In this document: positions 1 through 10,869 of the stretch, piece by piece
Numbering within the stretch: the first letter of the stretch is position 1
How the letters are laid out: each line of letters begins with the position of its first letter
Program-made: the position numbers and the translations under genes
Source: Phlebiopsis flavidoalba
Taxonomy: Eukaryota; Basidiomycota; Agaricomycetes; Polyporales; Phanerochaetaceae
Direction of reading: 5' to 3'
NCBI GenBank assembly: GCA_035772785.1
Contig: JAOCPU010000002.1
Coordinates: forward strand, 1,364,001-1,428,000
DNA length: 64,000 bases
The notes under the pieces: generated by a model
The model's input: only the letters and a program-made list of their open reading frames with translations
The model's database searches: none
Told to the model about the DNA's origin: nothing

Positions 1-906
1 TAGATCTGATAGGATGGCCTGTCGTGAGGCGGATCGTTCCGAATATGCCCTCTATCTGCGGGGCCTATTTTTCTTGAGAGTACGTGGGCTCCTCAGATGT
101 CGCTCGATCGTTCGCCACTGAAGAAATGTAGGTCCAATGGTGGCTCCCTAGGTTACCAACAAGCCCGCATTGGCGGGTTGGGTGTGATTTTTCGCGTAAG
201 ATAGGTATAAATGATGAGCTTTAGCTTTTGCGTGCGGCGCGGTTGGTGCGATGGCTCCGATGTTGCTTGAAGCTGGGCATAACCAATGCGAATTGGAGAT
301 TGCAACGAGTCTGTTGTGCAATGTCAAAGCTGTCCTATTGTAGCGGAGCATGTGGGAGATCACTTACGCGTTTCTGTCTGGCGTCTATGCGCTTCCAAAG
401 TTCACTAGTGCCTATCTTAGTTTGTGAGTCTGTGAATATGTTAGCATAGCCGCAGTCTAAGATGATGAGGGTTGGTTACTTGGGCAGAATTGAGGCCGGA
501 TAGTAGCGACTCAGTCCCTGACAGTGCAAGGAAGACTCTGGAAATCGAAAGGGTCATCTCATAAGATACTTAGGTCCAGTTATTTAGCCGAGTCTTACAA
601 GGAGGAATATAGTACCTATAGGAAGCGGTTGATAAGCCATGTTATATATAGTGAAGGCATATGGGGGGCTGAGCCTTCTCGCAGAATAAGACTGCCGAGT
701 TGATGTGCGGACATCTTCCTTCTCGAGAATTGATTGTGCGAATCTTGCGAAGCTTCAGCAGAACCACTGTCAATACTATAAACCTTCCACCTAGTGTGTG
801 TGTGACGCTGCGAGGCTAGCCCAGACTGGTATATACCTGATTTATTAACTTCAATAACTCATGGTCGCAGTAAAGAACTCACGGGTGGCTAAAACGCGAG
901 TTACGG

Positions 907-1737
907 TCATAATTTGCTCACATTTTTTAAACTATACATAAGACGACTCACAATCCATTCGGCTATTTTAGTCTTTCCAATACTCTCGTAGTCACTGCCT
1001 GCCTGACCACAGCCCATGAAAGGTGGCGGTATTGCTTGGAAGTAAAGGCTCCAGTCATAAATCTTGCCACCCGAAACGTCACATGGAGCCATCCATATCA
1101 TGTAAAAAACCACACTTACTACGCTCGCAAGTGGTTTGAGAAGTCCGATAGAAAGAACAACGAAGGACAGTGACACATCGGCCCCCAGAGATGGCGTAAA
1201 CGCGAAAGCAGCAGAGATACTGAGAGTTATTGGCTCGGTAAGACCAGCGGATACGAAATCGCATAACTAGACTTTGAATTACCTGAAATACTAATATAAA
1301 GCCCTACGGTGCAGGCTTCGCTTATCCTCCAGACCACCATGCAACTATACGAGTAGCGTTAGTTACATTTATTCGTCGTCAATGGACGCTTAGCCGGATG
1401 GCGCTCACTCCTATCAACAATTCGTTAGTCATGTTGATATGCTGTGTCAACAAACATGGTCAACCTACGTAGTCGGCAACGTATTCAAGGTATCCACTCC
1501 AGTTACACCATTGGATAAAACGTAGGCCCCGGTTCACGAAAGTCATATACCGAGATACGCAGAATATAATCGTAGCCACGGATAATGGACGGCTCCAGAT
1601 AGTCCTGACTTCCCGGGAAAAACTTAACAGATAGTGATAGAAGAAAAGGACTGCAACGTGAATGTTAGAAGGATTTCGTCTGATAGAGGTGCATTATGAC
1701 ACTTGCCTGTGGCTACAATCTCAAAGTAATCTGGCAT
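907..1737 (-). pseudogene. DUF6533-type polytopic membrane protein, decayed copy 1
   Basis: Read on the minus strand across frames, the segment gives MPDYFEIVATG, an intron ending in GCAG, then FYHYLLSFSREVRTIWSRP (1590-1650), then SRYMTFVNRGLRFIQW, then RVYAISGG and the hydrophobic FVVLSIGLLKPLASVV (around 1100-1200). The Y-x-Y-L-L-S-F-S-R-E-V-x-x-I-W signature followed by R-Y-x-x-F and R-x-Y-A-I is what I know from DUF6533 proteins, basidiomycete polytopic membrane proteins of unknown function. It is much shorter than the usual ~300 residues, frames change several times, and the C-terminal half runs into non-family sequence, so I call it a pseudogene. The family assignment rests on motif recognition, not a search. 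Confidence 0.65.
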
Positions 1738-2474
1738 AAAGGCTACCGGCTGTGAATATTTGTATATCATTGGCGTGGATTATGGAGTCTCACAGTGTTT
1801 GGTCAGTTGCCTCTAGGGGCAGCCTGGTGGGTGAGGTTCCAGCCTGAGCCATGATCACGGATCCACCGTGAGCCTAGACATCGCGCTCGTTCGCCGTAAC
1901 GCGACTTTATACTACCAGATTGAACCGGCGCTGGCACCCGGCAGGCCCATCGTTGTTCATCTCCTAGGCAGTGCCATAGCAGCACGATATGCTCGTGCGG
2001 CGCAGTCAGCTGTGCTTGAGATCTATGGAGCGTGTTCACACCCCACTTCTGATGCATATGCCTTGCGGACAGTCTCCGTGGCCTTATCGATTGGCTGCCT
2101 GCGAGTGCCGGGGGAAAGGTCAATGGGCGGGTAACTACCGGCCTTGATGGTTGAATGTGTTCCGACATGCAGAACGTGAAATGTTCATAATCGCTCTCCG
2201 GGATTTCTGTACTGGTTGAATCTGGTTTTGGATGGCTGTCGTAAATGAGGCTGGGTTGTCGGGAAAAGAAATAGTTTTCATCAACGAGTTGAGCAACGAA
2301 CAAATGATGTGTGGCCCGATATAACCGCAGACGTGAACTGACTATTCTACTACTGTCTTTGTTAGCCTGGAATAGCAATTGCGAAATGCTTGCGCACCCT
2401 GAGTTCATGTATCTTGGCCCATGTGTGCCCCACAATCAGATGAGCGAGTGATTTCGAGGTATTGTATTGGTGAT

Positions 2475-2638
2475 GTACTTTTTCGACCAAAGCGGAGGTT
2501 ACCGCGTCACAGCGGTTTTTTTCAGAGAACGCGGCGATAATTTTTTCTCGATTACTTAATGGCGAATTTGGAGATTCGTCGGTACAAATCTACAAAAATC
2601 ATTTTCGGCGCTCCTGTCCGCTTTGGTCGAAAAAGTAC
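2475..2638. mobile_element. MITE with perfect 22-bp terminal inverted repeats
   Basis: The first 22 bases (2475-2496, GTACTTTTTCGACCAAAGCG plus GA) are the exact reverse complement of the last 22 (2617-2638). The element is about 164 bp and non-coding. The other duplication copy lacks it: there, GTGTACAGTACT at 5585-5596 runs straight through the matching place. If GTAC or its central TA is the target, the element proper starts at CTTTTTCGACC and the duplication is TA or GTAC; TA would suggest a Tc1/mariner-like source, but I cannot decide from one insertion. Confidence 0.85.
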
Positions 2639-2665
2639 AGTATTTCGAGTGGGTATTATTAGCAC

Positions 2666-3158
2666 GAGTACTACAACAACAAGCCTCAAGAGCCGGCGAA
2701 CATCATCATTGCTACTAAGAGAGTGAGTGTGTACTTCGTTTGGTTATGGTATTGGGCCGGAATTTGCAGAGGGATTACGTCACTAACGCGCCTGCGGCTA
2801 ACGGTAAAAAGCGCACCCTGTGTTCTGTCGCCCACCTGCTCTGTACAACAAGCACTGTAGTATTATATCAAATTCGTAATGCAATCCTGACACAAATTTG
2901 CTGAGGTCTGTATTCTGAAAAGCTCAGCGGCATACATGCGCAACTGCACTAAGCTGACATGTCGAAGAATGAAGCTATTCAATGGGGAAGCCAAGACATG
3001 ATAGTGGCTAAAAATAAACATTCAGGTCGCTTGTGAGACGGCTATGGATACAGTGGGGATAAATTATGGGTGATGCCAGTGTAATGTTAGTTTTCAGAAA
3101 GACTGTTTTTTATGTTATCTGAGGTGGAGAGGCAAAATTTTGGGGATGTCGGTAGTAG
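2666..3158. other. Spacer between duplication copies
   Basis: About 490 bases separate the two direct copies. I see no conserved reading frame, RNA gene or repeat in it. Confidence 0.5.
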
Positions 3159-5620
3159 TAGATCTGATACGATGCCTGTCGTAAGCGGATCGTCCGATAT
3201 TACCCTCAAATCGAGAATAACTCATTTCTTCAAGTTCCGTGTCTTCAGTACCGAGGAAATGTATGTCCAATGGTGCTCCGAGGTTACCGACAAAATACGA
3301 CGGAGCATTTGTGTGTCCTTTGTGATGTAAGATAGCTCCGAGTCTAGAGACAAGTTTCTTTGCGTTGCGGCGCGGATATCGTGAGATGCTAATGTTCCGA
3401 AGTTGCATGACGAAATGCGAGACTGAGATCGAAACGAGTCTACCGCAGGCGTGAGTACATGGCGACGCGGCTCGGAGCCGATTGTGAGTATGTGGGCTCA
3501 CTCACGTGTCTACTGGTGCCTGCATGTTTTCCAAAGCCTGTTCATTGTGAATTGATGGATATTTGGTACAGCGGGGTTAAGCGGTAAGAGCTAGGCTTAC
3601 AGTAACATGGGTAGATAATATGCTCAGACCCTCCAAGACAAGGAACACTCTGTGACGACTTTAGGAGCTGTCAAGGGACAAGATTATCAAGTCTTACAAA
3701 GAGAATATGGTCCCTCGAATTAAAATATTAGAATCTCATAATATGCCCAGATTCCCTAAAAGACTCACCTTCTCGCAAGATGAGGAGAACCTAGCGATGT
3801 ATTGACGTATTCCTTCTTGAGGAGCAAGCGTATTTTTCCGAGTTTCCACCAGACCACAGCCAATACTATACCTTCCGACAGCAAGGACGCCGTGATGGTT
3901 GCCCATACTGTACAGATTTCTGGTTCAATATTTGATGTATCGAGTATGTTGAAGAGCGTAATAATCGACTTACAGCTATAATGGGATTAGCTATCATTTG
4001 CGCACATGATTGGGGCAAACACTCACAATTCCACTGCAAATTTTTGTCTGTCCGACGCCTTCATATGAGCTAAACCTTCGCCACAGCCGAAGAAATGGCG
4101 GTGGCAATGCTTGGAAGTAAAGACTACAGTCATAAATCTGTGTAGAGAGCTCTAGTCAGTCAAAGCTTGCGGTGAAAAACAAAGTTCGGCCTACTATAGT
4201 TTGCAAGAGGGTTTAAAAGTCCGATGGAAAGAACAATAAAGCATAATGAAAATTTTCCGCCAGAGATCGCATACACGCGGAACGGAGGAGAACACTGTAC
4301 ATTTTTAGCCCGGGGTGATCGATATACATATACAAAAAGGGGACCATAATTACCTGCGATAAAACCGACATAAAGTCCAACGGTACAGGCCTCGCTGATT
4401 TTCCAAGTGATTGTACAACTACGTAAGTTGCACCGGTTAAACAAGAACTTATGATTTCAGCTCGATGACGCCTCACTCCCTATGTATAAATGCGACCGCA
4501 TTAGTAATCAATACCATCCCATCTCACGGCAACCTACTTACGTAGTCTGCTTGACTTTCAACATGCCCGCGCCAATTACCCCATTGGATGAACCTGAGGC
4601 CGCGATTGATGAAAGTCATGTATCGAGACATACAGAATATGGGGGGACCGTAGCCAAGATAGAGGGGCGACTCCAGATTAGTCCCTGACTTCCTGGGAGA
4701 AGCTCGTAAATATAGTGGTAGAAGAATAATGCTAGTATAAAAGATGAGTGGTCAACAACGGATCGCGGGGAGGAAAGAACCGCACTTGCCTGTGGCTGCC
4801 AGCTCGAAATAGTCTTGTTGTAAGCTGAAGATCGACTTTTGAGGCAGCGAACACAGCAGCGTAACGGGATTATCAAAACTCACAACGTCCTGGTCGAGGG
4901 TCACTAGAGCGGCAGACTCCAGCTGCGCTACCGGTTTGGGCCATGATTACGGATCTACCGCGAGCCTAGACGTTGGTACTCCTACCATGTCGCGATCCAC
5001 TATATACTCTAGCCGATGCCGGTAATTGGCCGGCCCATTGTTGTTCATGCTCCTAGGCAGTGCTATAGCAGCGCGATATGCTGGGGCGGTGGGCCCCCGG
5101 TCCCAGTGCGGCGCATTTGGCTGTGCATGAGATCCATGGAGCCTGTTTCACACCACTTCTGATACGACTTGCGGGGGGACAGTCTCCGTTGGGGGAGCCT
5201 TATCGATTGGCTGCCTGCGAGTGCCGAGGGAAAAGTCAATGGGCGGGTAAGCTACCGGCCTTGATGGTTGAATGTGTTCCGACATGCGAAAGTGAAAGAT
5301 TCATGATCGCTCTCCGGGGTTTCGGTACTGATTCTGGATGGCCGTCGTAAATGAGGGAGGAGTGTCGGGGAAAAGAAGTAATGTTCATCAACTGGAGTGA
5401 GGCAACGGAAACACAATGATACTTGTGGCCCCCGGTAGAAACCGCGGACGTTAAATGACTATTTACTATATACTATCTTTTGTTAGCGTAGGACTATGGT
5501 AGTGCGAAATGCTTACGCCCACTTGAAGTCCATGTATCTTGGGACGTGTATACCCACAATCAGCTGAGCGAGTGATTCGAGTTAGTGTACAGTACTAGGC
5601 TGGGTATTATTAGCACAGAT
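3159..5620. repeat. Direct duplication, copy 2
   Basis: This is the partner of 1-2665 and represents the state without the MITE. The stretch 4900-5580 matches 1800-2460 closely, for example AGCCTAGACxT, GCAGTGCxATAGCAGC and GCCTTGATGGTTGAATGTG, yet open frames in it are not conserved between copies, so it is probably non-coding. The 3159-4060 part shows no supported gene. Confidence 0.8.
4063..4876 (-). pseudogene. DUF6533-type polytopic membrane protein, decayed copy 2
   Basis: This is the minus-strand paralogue of 907-1737. Visible pieces in order are QQDYFELAATG, an intron, LFFYHY followed by a disrupted SFSQEV region, IWSRPSILATVPPYS with MTFINRGLRFIQWG (around 4560-4680), EACTVGLYVGFIAGNYG (4330-4400) and RVYAISGG followed by LCFIVLSIGLLNPLA (4215-4290). 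At least four frame changes break it, and the 3' half is missing relative to family members. Both copies decay in different places, so they were probably inactivated separately or are being read through indel errors. Expression seems unlikely as it stands. Confidence 0.62.
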
Positions 5621-5716
5621 AGCATCTGGATATGGTACAACATGATGCAAATAACATGTCAATCAGAAAAGGGAAAGGTGTCCGCTGCGCGACTTAGAAT
5701 ACAGCGAGGAAAATGT

Positions 5717-7733
5717 CTACTCTTCCTTCTTAATCTTGAGCGCAGAGACCTGTTCTTTGAGAAATTTCTCCAGTTTGGTCGCATTTTCGATGGTAGGCGG
5801 AACCTTCAGCGTTGTACGACCGGCAATTGTCGAAGATGAGTTTCGCGTCGACAGGAATGCTTCTAAATTTGGATATTGGTTGGTCTCGAGCTTGTGCTCC
5901 ATTTGTCGAGAGGTCTATACAGTGCGATGTGAGTTGCGTGAAAAAGAGCCGTGGGGTGACGAGATCATACCCATAGGCTCTTTGATAACGTGCCATGGTA
6001 ATCGGGAACTTCTTCCGCGGAAACCGGTTCTTGGAACGCAAAGGCAAGGGTGTGTCCACGAAGCTCTGAGAGCAGTTTCTCCATTGAAGCGTGTTCTGCA
6101 CTCCGCGAGTTCGCTCGCACACTGAACGACGGTCAGACCAGCATCACGTGAGATCAAAGGTGACGAGTACGCACAGCACGGCCATCGCGGGCGACCACCC
6201 ACTTTCGCCTGAAGCCTGATCTCCAGCGCTGTGTTTGTGTGTAAGTGAGAAAGGATGAACGCACGTAAGCCAGGAACCTGCTTGGGATCTAGAGGACCGC
6301 CCGCTTGGTCCCAGAGCTCCACACCGGGATGGATGATGTGTGATCTTGAGCGTTCCCGAATCTTCTCCAATATCGCCTCGCGCTGGTAAGAAATGATGTC
6401 TCTCGTCTTGGTGTAGTCAACTTTCGGGAGCATTGTGCACTGCATGATAGTACCGCCCTCGTAGTCTTTGATGTAGCCGGCCCCATCGCCACCGCTCTAG
6501 GGTGATTTCTTTTGAGAAACCCTGTTTTCGAAAGTAGCCCACCGCGTAGTTGTCGGCGTAGCGTGAGGAAGTGATACATCTCCGGGTACGTCTTGCGAAT
6601 GTGAGCTTTTGAAATGATCCATGAGCATACTGCCGTACCCCTGTAGCAAAAAGAAATTCAGAATACAATCAGGTAGGTTCCAAATCAGCCCTGATACCTT
6701 GACTTGATCGACAGACGCCGTGGCAAAGAACACAATTTCGGCGAATCCACGATGCGGAAACGGTCGGTAACAAATACCGCCGACTACCTTGTAACCCCTC
6801 TTGATGATAGCAAGGGATTTGGAGTTCGAGTCAAGTACTAGCCGAGCAATGTATTCGCGAGGCATCTTCGGTAGCTGCTTCTGGAAGAGCGTCTTCAGGC
6901 CAGCTAAGATTACCCACGACCTCGGCACTCCGTCGTTTTCTACAGGTACAATCTTGATGATTCCTTTGCGAAGTTCCAACAGTGATGGTTTCTCTGGTTT
7001 AGAAGCCCGGGCTGCAGGGACTTCAGTCATTGGGTAGAGATAAAGTGGAAACAACCATCTTACAGTTGTAGACGTCGTGCCGCCGCCAGCGTCGACGGTT
7101 ACGCCAGTGACCAATCGCGACAGTTGACTCTCGTCCATCTTGTCTTCTACCTTCACGGTCACTTCCTGTCCATTTGCAATGTTGTCGGGTGGCCTTTTCC
7201 ATGGCCTCGCGTTCGGCGTCGGTTGGCGGAGAGTATATGCGCCGGAGCGGTATGGGCCTTAGACTTCATACTCGCCATGCTTTTTCCGCCTCGAGGAGGC
7301 TTCCCTCTGGATTTTCCGCCTTTCTTCCCCTTTCCCCCCTCGTGCCGGAGATTTCTGAGGCTTACTGGCGGCTTCGGCTCGGGCAGCTGCAAGAGGCTTC
7401 TCTTCATCGTCTTCCGAAGAGTCTGAACTCAAATGACGAGAAGGACACTCGTCGCCTTTTGGACGGCGGTTCCCCGTCGCCATCAAAGGCCTCGCTAAGG
7501 AACGAAGCGGGTGAACTGGGAGCCTTATCCTCGGACTCGGAAGGGACTATTGACATGATGTTATAAGCAGGAGTGATGGAGAATAATCCGAGTAGCATAC
7601 CTGCAGAGCCAAGAATATCTGACGAGGGGCTTTGAGGCGACTGAGGTATGGTCATCTGTCGTTTCAGGGAGTCGATATCGTCGTCCGAATAATCGAAGTC
7701 GAGCAATCTATCAGCGTCCTGAAAAGAGAGCAC
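5717..7733 (-). CDS. gcn5: Histone acetyltransferase GCN5 (SAGA/ADA catalytic subunit)
   Basis: GCN5 acetylates lysines of histone H3 from acetyl-CoA within SAGA-type coactivators in the nucleus. From 5' to 3' on the minus strand: an acidic, basic-patch N-terminus with EPPSKRRR and [33 protein letters not shown]; the GNAT domain with [40 protein letters not shown] (containing the catalytic Glu) and [14 protein letters not shown]; then [39 protein letters not shown] and a C-terminal bromodomain with [29 protein letters not shown] and [12 protein letters not shown]. Introns are clear, for instance 7012-7063 and those after VDQVK and KEPM. About seven one-base shifts occur, at roughly 6610, 6560, 6480 and several in the bromodomain. 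The most upstream exon begins after a CTTTTCAG acceptor near 7720, so the true start lies further upstream. Confidence 0.93.
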
Positions 7734-7779
7734 AGAACCACTGATTAGTCAAGACCACATTGTGGCATTTGAAAGTTGT

Positions 7780-8236
7780 ACTACCTAGCGGAGGTTCTTC
7801 CGTAAGTTATGTTTTAAGCATGACGGTCATGTTTCTGTGGCTCACTTGTAAGAGTTCATCAATGCGAACAGCTACACGGCCTCTGCGCTTGAACTCGCTT
7901 CTTCCAATGGTAGACAAATCTGCGCCATGCTCTGATGCATCGTGGCACACAGCTGCAACTTGAAAGATAGCTATCGGGCTTGTCATAGTCGTCATCGGAA
8001 TCCAGAAGAAGCTCCATAATGCCTGGGGCCGTAAGCCGTTGCAGATTTCGGCAGTACATATTGAACATGGCGAATGGCGCGCAATCTTGAGCGCTAGAGC
8101 AGGCTCTGACAATGAGGGTATATCGTGTGAGGTTGGGTATAGATATTTCATCGCGGACGAGGGCGCGCGAGCGCGGAGTGTCGGTGCGCTGCGCGCGGAA
8201 GGTCGAGGTTACGAACAACCTTTCTGGGATTGCCAA
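7780..8236 (-). CDS. Coding-like segment upstream of GCN5, unrecognised
   Basis: A minus-strand frame reads DEISIPNLTRYTLIVRACSS and then FNMYCRNLQRLTAPGIMELL followed by the acidic LDSDDDYDKPDS; a nearby frame gives VAVRIDELLQ before a GTGAGC donor. The mixed charge and lack of low complexity look protein-like. It could be 5' exons leading into the acceptor at ~7720 (the N-terminus of the GCN5 gene or of a separate small gene). I recognise no family. Confidence 0.3.
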
Positions 8237-8364
8237 ATCGGCAACAATAGCGCTCCCACGTGGGTCGCATCACACCCCGCCACAAAGTCTTGTCTCCATG
8301 AAGCGCCCGAGAGTGGAGTTGCTGCGTACCACGCCTTCAGTCTGTATCTCGCGCTGCAACTTCC

Positions 8365-9464
8365 ATGGCCCTAGGCTCTGCCATCAAACAACCCGACTCA
8401 TATACCCTAGACCATTGGCTTAATGGCAACGAAACTACTAGCTACTACCCTGCTCAGAGAGTAGCAATCGCCATCTTGATATTCATTCTCTTGTTGTGTC
8501 ATACTAGTATACCTACTGTTCAAGCATGGATTCAATACCCGGCCTCTGGAACGGCCACCATGACCCACTATACGCTTCCTCAGGATTATATCGCGGCCTG
8601 TGGCTGCACCGCACAGAGTACACACTATCCGACCGCAGCTATGAGCCAGATGGCCTTTGGGAGCAGCACGGCTTATGGCCCCGGTTGTGGACGATGTTTC
8701 AATCTGACTTTGCTGAACACATATGCTCCAGACCCTCCATTCTTCCCGACTGTGACGAAGAGTGTTGTCCATTAAAGTGACTGATCTCTGTCCTCTTGGC
8801 GGTAATGGATGGTGCTCTGCCACCGCGAACCATCCCAACCAGTAAGTACCTTCGGGATTCATTGTCTACACTACGCCCTGCTGAGTTGAGAATCGTTTGT
8901 TCAAGGGGTTGGTCAATTCATTAATTTTGATCTCGCGTGGCCTTCATCGTCTATACCTGATGATTTCTTCCCAAGTAATGTGTCGCTGTATGGATATTCG
9001 GTATACCATCCAATGCTTTCCGAACGCGTCATCGTAGCGTTACTAACGGAAGGCGAGGGCAGGACTTTGGTGTTTGGAACGTCAGCTATGAGACCGTCAA
9101 CTGCTTGGACCCGTGGGAAGGGAGGAACGGACGCGTCAGCACTAGGTAGCGTCGATGACGGCTCAAGTGTTTGTTGTCCGGCCAAGCCCTACAGTGCGTC
9201 GCAAAGAGTTGGGTGTTTTTCTCTAAACGCTAATTTCTTGAAGGGAAATGCGAACGACACCTGCCCCTTCCTACTCAGACCAGAACGGCATTCCGTAAGT
9301 GATTCATACCGAGTCGATCTGTGCGCTATAGACATCTATTCATTCGCAGACCGGATACCACTTCCACCGGAGGCAGTGATCCGTTGCATCCCATCCCGCA
9401 CAATTTTACACACTTTGTAACACCGGTCATGTACTTGCTGTTGTGCTTTATCTTGCTTTTGTAA
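8365..9464 (+). CDS. Expansin-like secreted protein (double-psi beta-barrel)
   Basis: Expansin-like fungal proteins loosen or bind plant and fungal wall polysaccharides without hydrolysis. A hydrophobic leader (VAIAILIFILLLCHTSIP, about residues 33-50) ends at VQA|W. The barrel follows: SGTATMTHYTLPQDYIAACG, MSQMAFGSSTAYGPGCGRCF, VIKVTDLCPLGGNGWCSAT, then after an intron starting GTAAGTACC, GQFINFDLAWPSSIPDDFFP and DFGVWNVSYETVNCLDPWEG. Paired cysteines and the GPGCGRCF and LCP motifs fit the expansin/EG45 fold. A further intron begins GTAAGTGATT near 9296. In the best frame the last exon ends STGGSDPLHP followed by FVTPVMYLLLCFILLL and a stop, a hydrophobic tail that could be a GPI signal. 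Frameshifts occur near 8770. The leader is preceded by ~32 unusual residues, so the real start may differ. Confidence 0.84.
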
Positions 9465-9975
9465 ACATAGTGTAAGTCCGCTAATGCTATGTCACAAATC
9501 ATTTTACTTATACTGGATATTGCTTGTACAGTTATTGACTATATCCACGGCCGTATGCAGCCTACATACCCTAGCGTTGGCCATAAATGGCAAGTGCTTT
9601 ACTGCTTTGGGTGTATGATCGAAGATCGATCTCGTCATTCCCAAAACGACATATTGCAACGCTGTATGCCCACTGCAACCTTGGGTCCTAAGCAACTAGA
9701 TATTTGTTGGGACTTAACAAAAGGTCAGAGCACGTTTGTGTCCGACATTCTGACCAGCCGCGTCGTTGCAGGTGAGCCGCGGTCGCCGTGTCTATGCCGA
9801 AAGGCCCTCGTCACAGAAGCTTCACCCTGCTTCACCATGCCGGGCAAAGGCTTCTTCGATCGTCACAGTGTGCGCGATTTGCCGCGAAACTGTTTGCTCG
9901 TAGGCTTGTTGAATTCGACAAACAATTATCATGTGACCGAGGCCATGGCAGCCGAGGGGCTGACAGCGACGACGT
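9465..9975. other. No supported gene
   Basis: Open frames of up to 165 codons exist here but show no family motif, no codon pattern shared with neighbours and no clear introns. The stretch leads into the TATA box at 9976. Confidence 0.4.
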
Positions 9976-9986
9976 TATATAAATAG
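9976..9986 (+). promoter_or_regulatory. Orphan TATA box
   Basis: TATATAAATAG is a strong match to a fungal TATA element. Downstream (about 10030-10070) lies a C/T-rich stretch of the kind found near fungal transcription starts, but the first ATG (10092) opens only a dozen codons. No protein gene on the plus strand follows before the minus-strand cyclophilin, so this could drive a non-coding transcript over the tandem repeat or be a relic. Confidence 0.45.
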
Positions 9987-10215
9987 GGCCGTGTACCCTC
10001 GAGCTGAGGTTTCCTCACAACTTATAAAACGTCAACATCTCCCCCCTCCCTTCCCCCTCGGAGACTTCATCCCAACAGAGCTACGAGCTAGATGCAAGTT
10101 CTACTAGTACCCCCCTCACAGACCTGAGGATCGTGAACAGGCAAGCCCAAGTGCGTTGGGACCCTGCGGACCAAACGAGGTGCACTCAAGTTAAGTGTTC
10201 AAGACTGAATTGCAT

Positions 10216-10645
10216 GGTCGATTGATACTGCGACTGGAAACAGCTAAGTGGGTTTGTGGCGGCGTCGATATGGTCCCCGGCTGGCGCGGTCATGGGTGGA
10301 AAAGTTGAACGTGAGTTTTGCTACTTGTCTTGCCGGTTGCTTACGGATGTATTGCTACTGCGAAACAGGGTGGGCGACCGCTCAAGATAAATCGAAGAAC
10401 ACGAGCAAGATTCTGTCCGAGTCTAAGCTGAGTCCCTTAAGACACGGTCGCGTGGTCGATTGATACTGAGACTGGATGTCGGTAGGTGAGCTTGTGGCGT
10501 CGCCAGTACCGCTGGCAGGAACAGCGCGAAAGCCGTGTTTAAGCTAAGTCCAGTTAAGATTTAATTGCCTGGCCGATTGATACTGAGACTGGATGTTGGT
10601 AGGTGGGTTTGTGGCAGCGACAATGGGTGCCATAGAACCCCCAAT
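10216..10645. repeat. Tandem repeat of ~118 bp, four units
   Basis: GGYCGATTGATACTG starts units at 10216, 10454 and 10571; a weaker unit (ATTGCTACTGCGAAACAGGG) sits midway at about 10344. Spacing is therefore 117-120 bp. Conserved parts include AAGYTAAGTCC upstream of the core and GTAGGTGGGTTTGTGGC after it. I see no conserved frame across units. It lies downstream of the TATA box at 9976. Confidence 0.7.
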
Positions 10646-10869
10646 GTACGCCATTTCGTTCCTATGAAAAACTCGAAACCGTGACCATGAACATGGCGCA
10701 GCACTGCTTGTATACTAAATGTACGCAGACTCGGCGGTCGCGTGCATAGACTGAACTCATATCTATAAGCCAAGAAGTAGTCGAGGACGGTGAGGCGGCC
10801 TCGTGAGGGTAGAGGTGGTAGTCTAGAGCTATTATACTGTACAATCCAATCGCGATGGAAATAAAATTC

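Larger units (their letters stand above)
1..2665. repeat. Direct duplication, copy 1
   Basis: This segment aligns by eye with 3159-5620 over its whole length, offset about 3158. Both begin with TAGATCTGATA/C near a GCCTGTCG motif and both end near TGGGTATTATTAGCAC. The copies differ by many substitutions and small indels, so the duplication is not recent. Copy 1 is longer mainly because it carries the small transposon at 2475-2638. It may begin before the window. The only coding signal shared by both copies is the minus-strand DUF6533-type gene; the flanks 1-900 and 1740-2470 show no gene I can support. Confidence 0.8.

Noticed and set aside
1803..2435. 210-codon minus frame in duplication copy 1
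   Set aside because: The frame is not conserved in the homologous copy (4920-5560), although the DNA is, so it is not under coding constraint.
9489..9986. 165-codon plus frame after the expansin-like gene
   Set aside because: No motif, and it ends inside a TATA box; composition is unlike the neighbouring coding exons.
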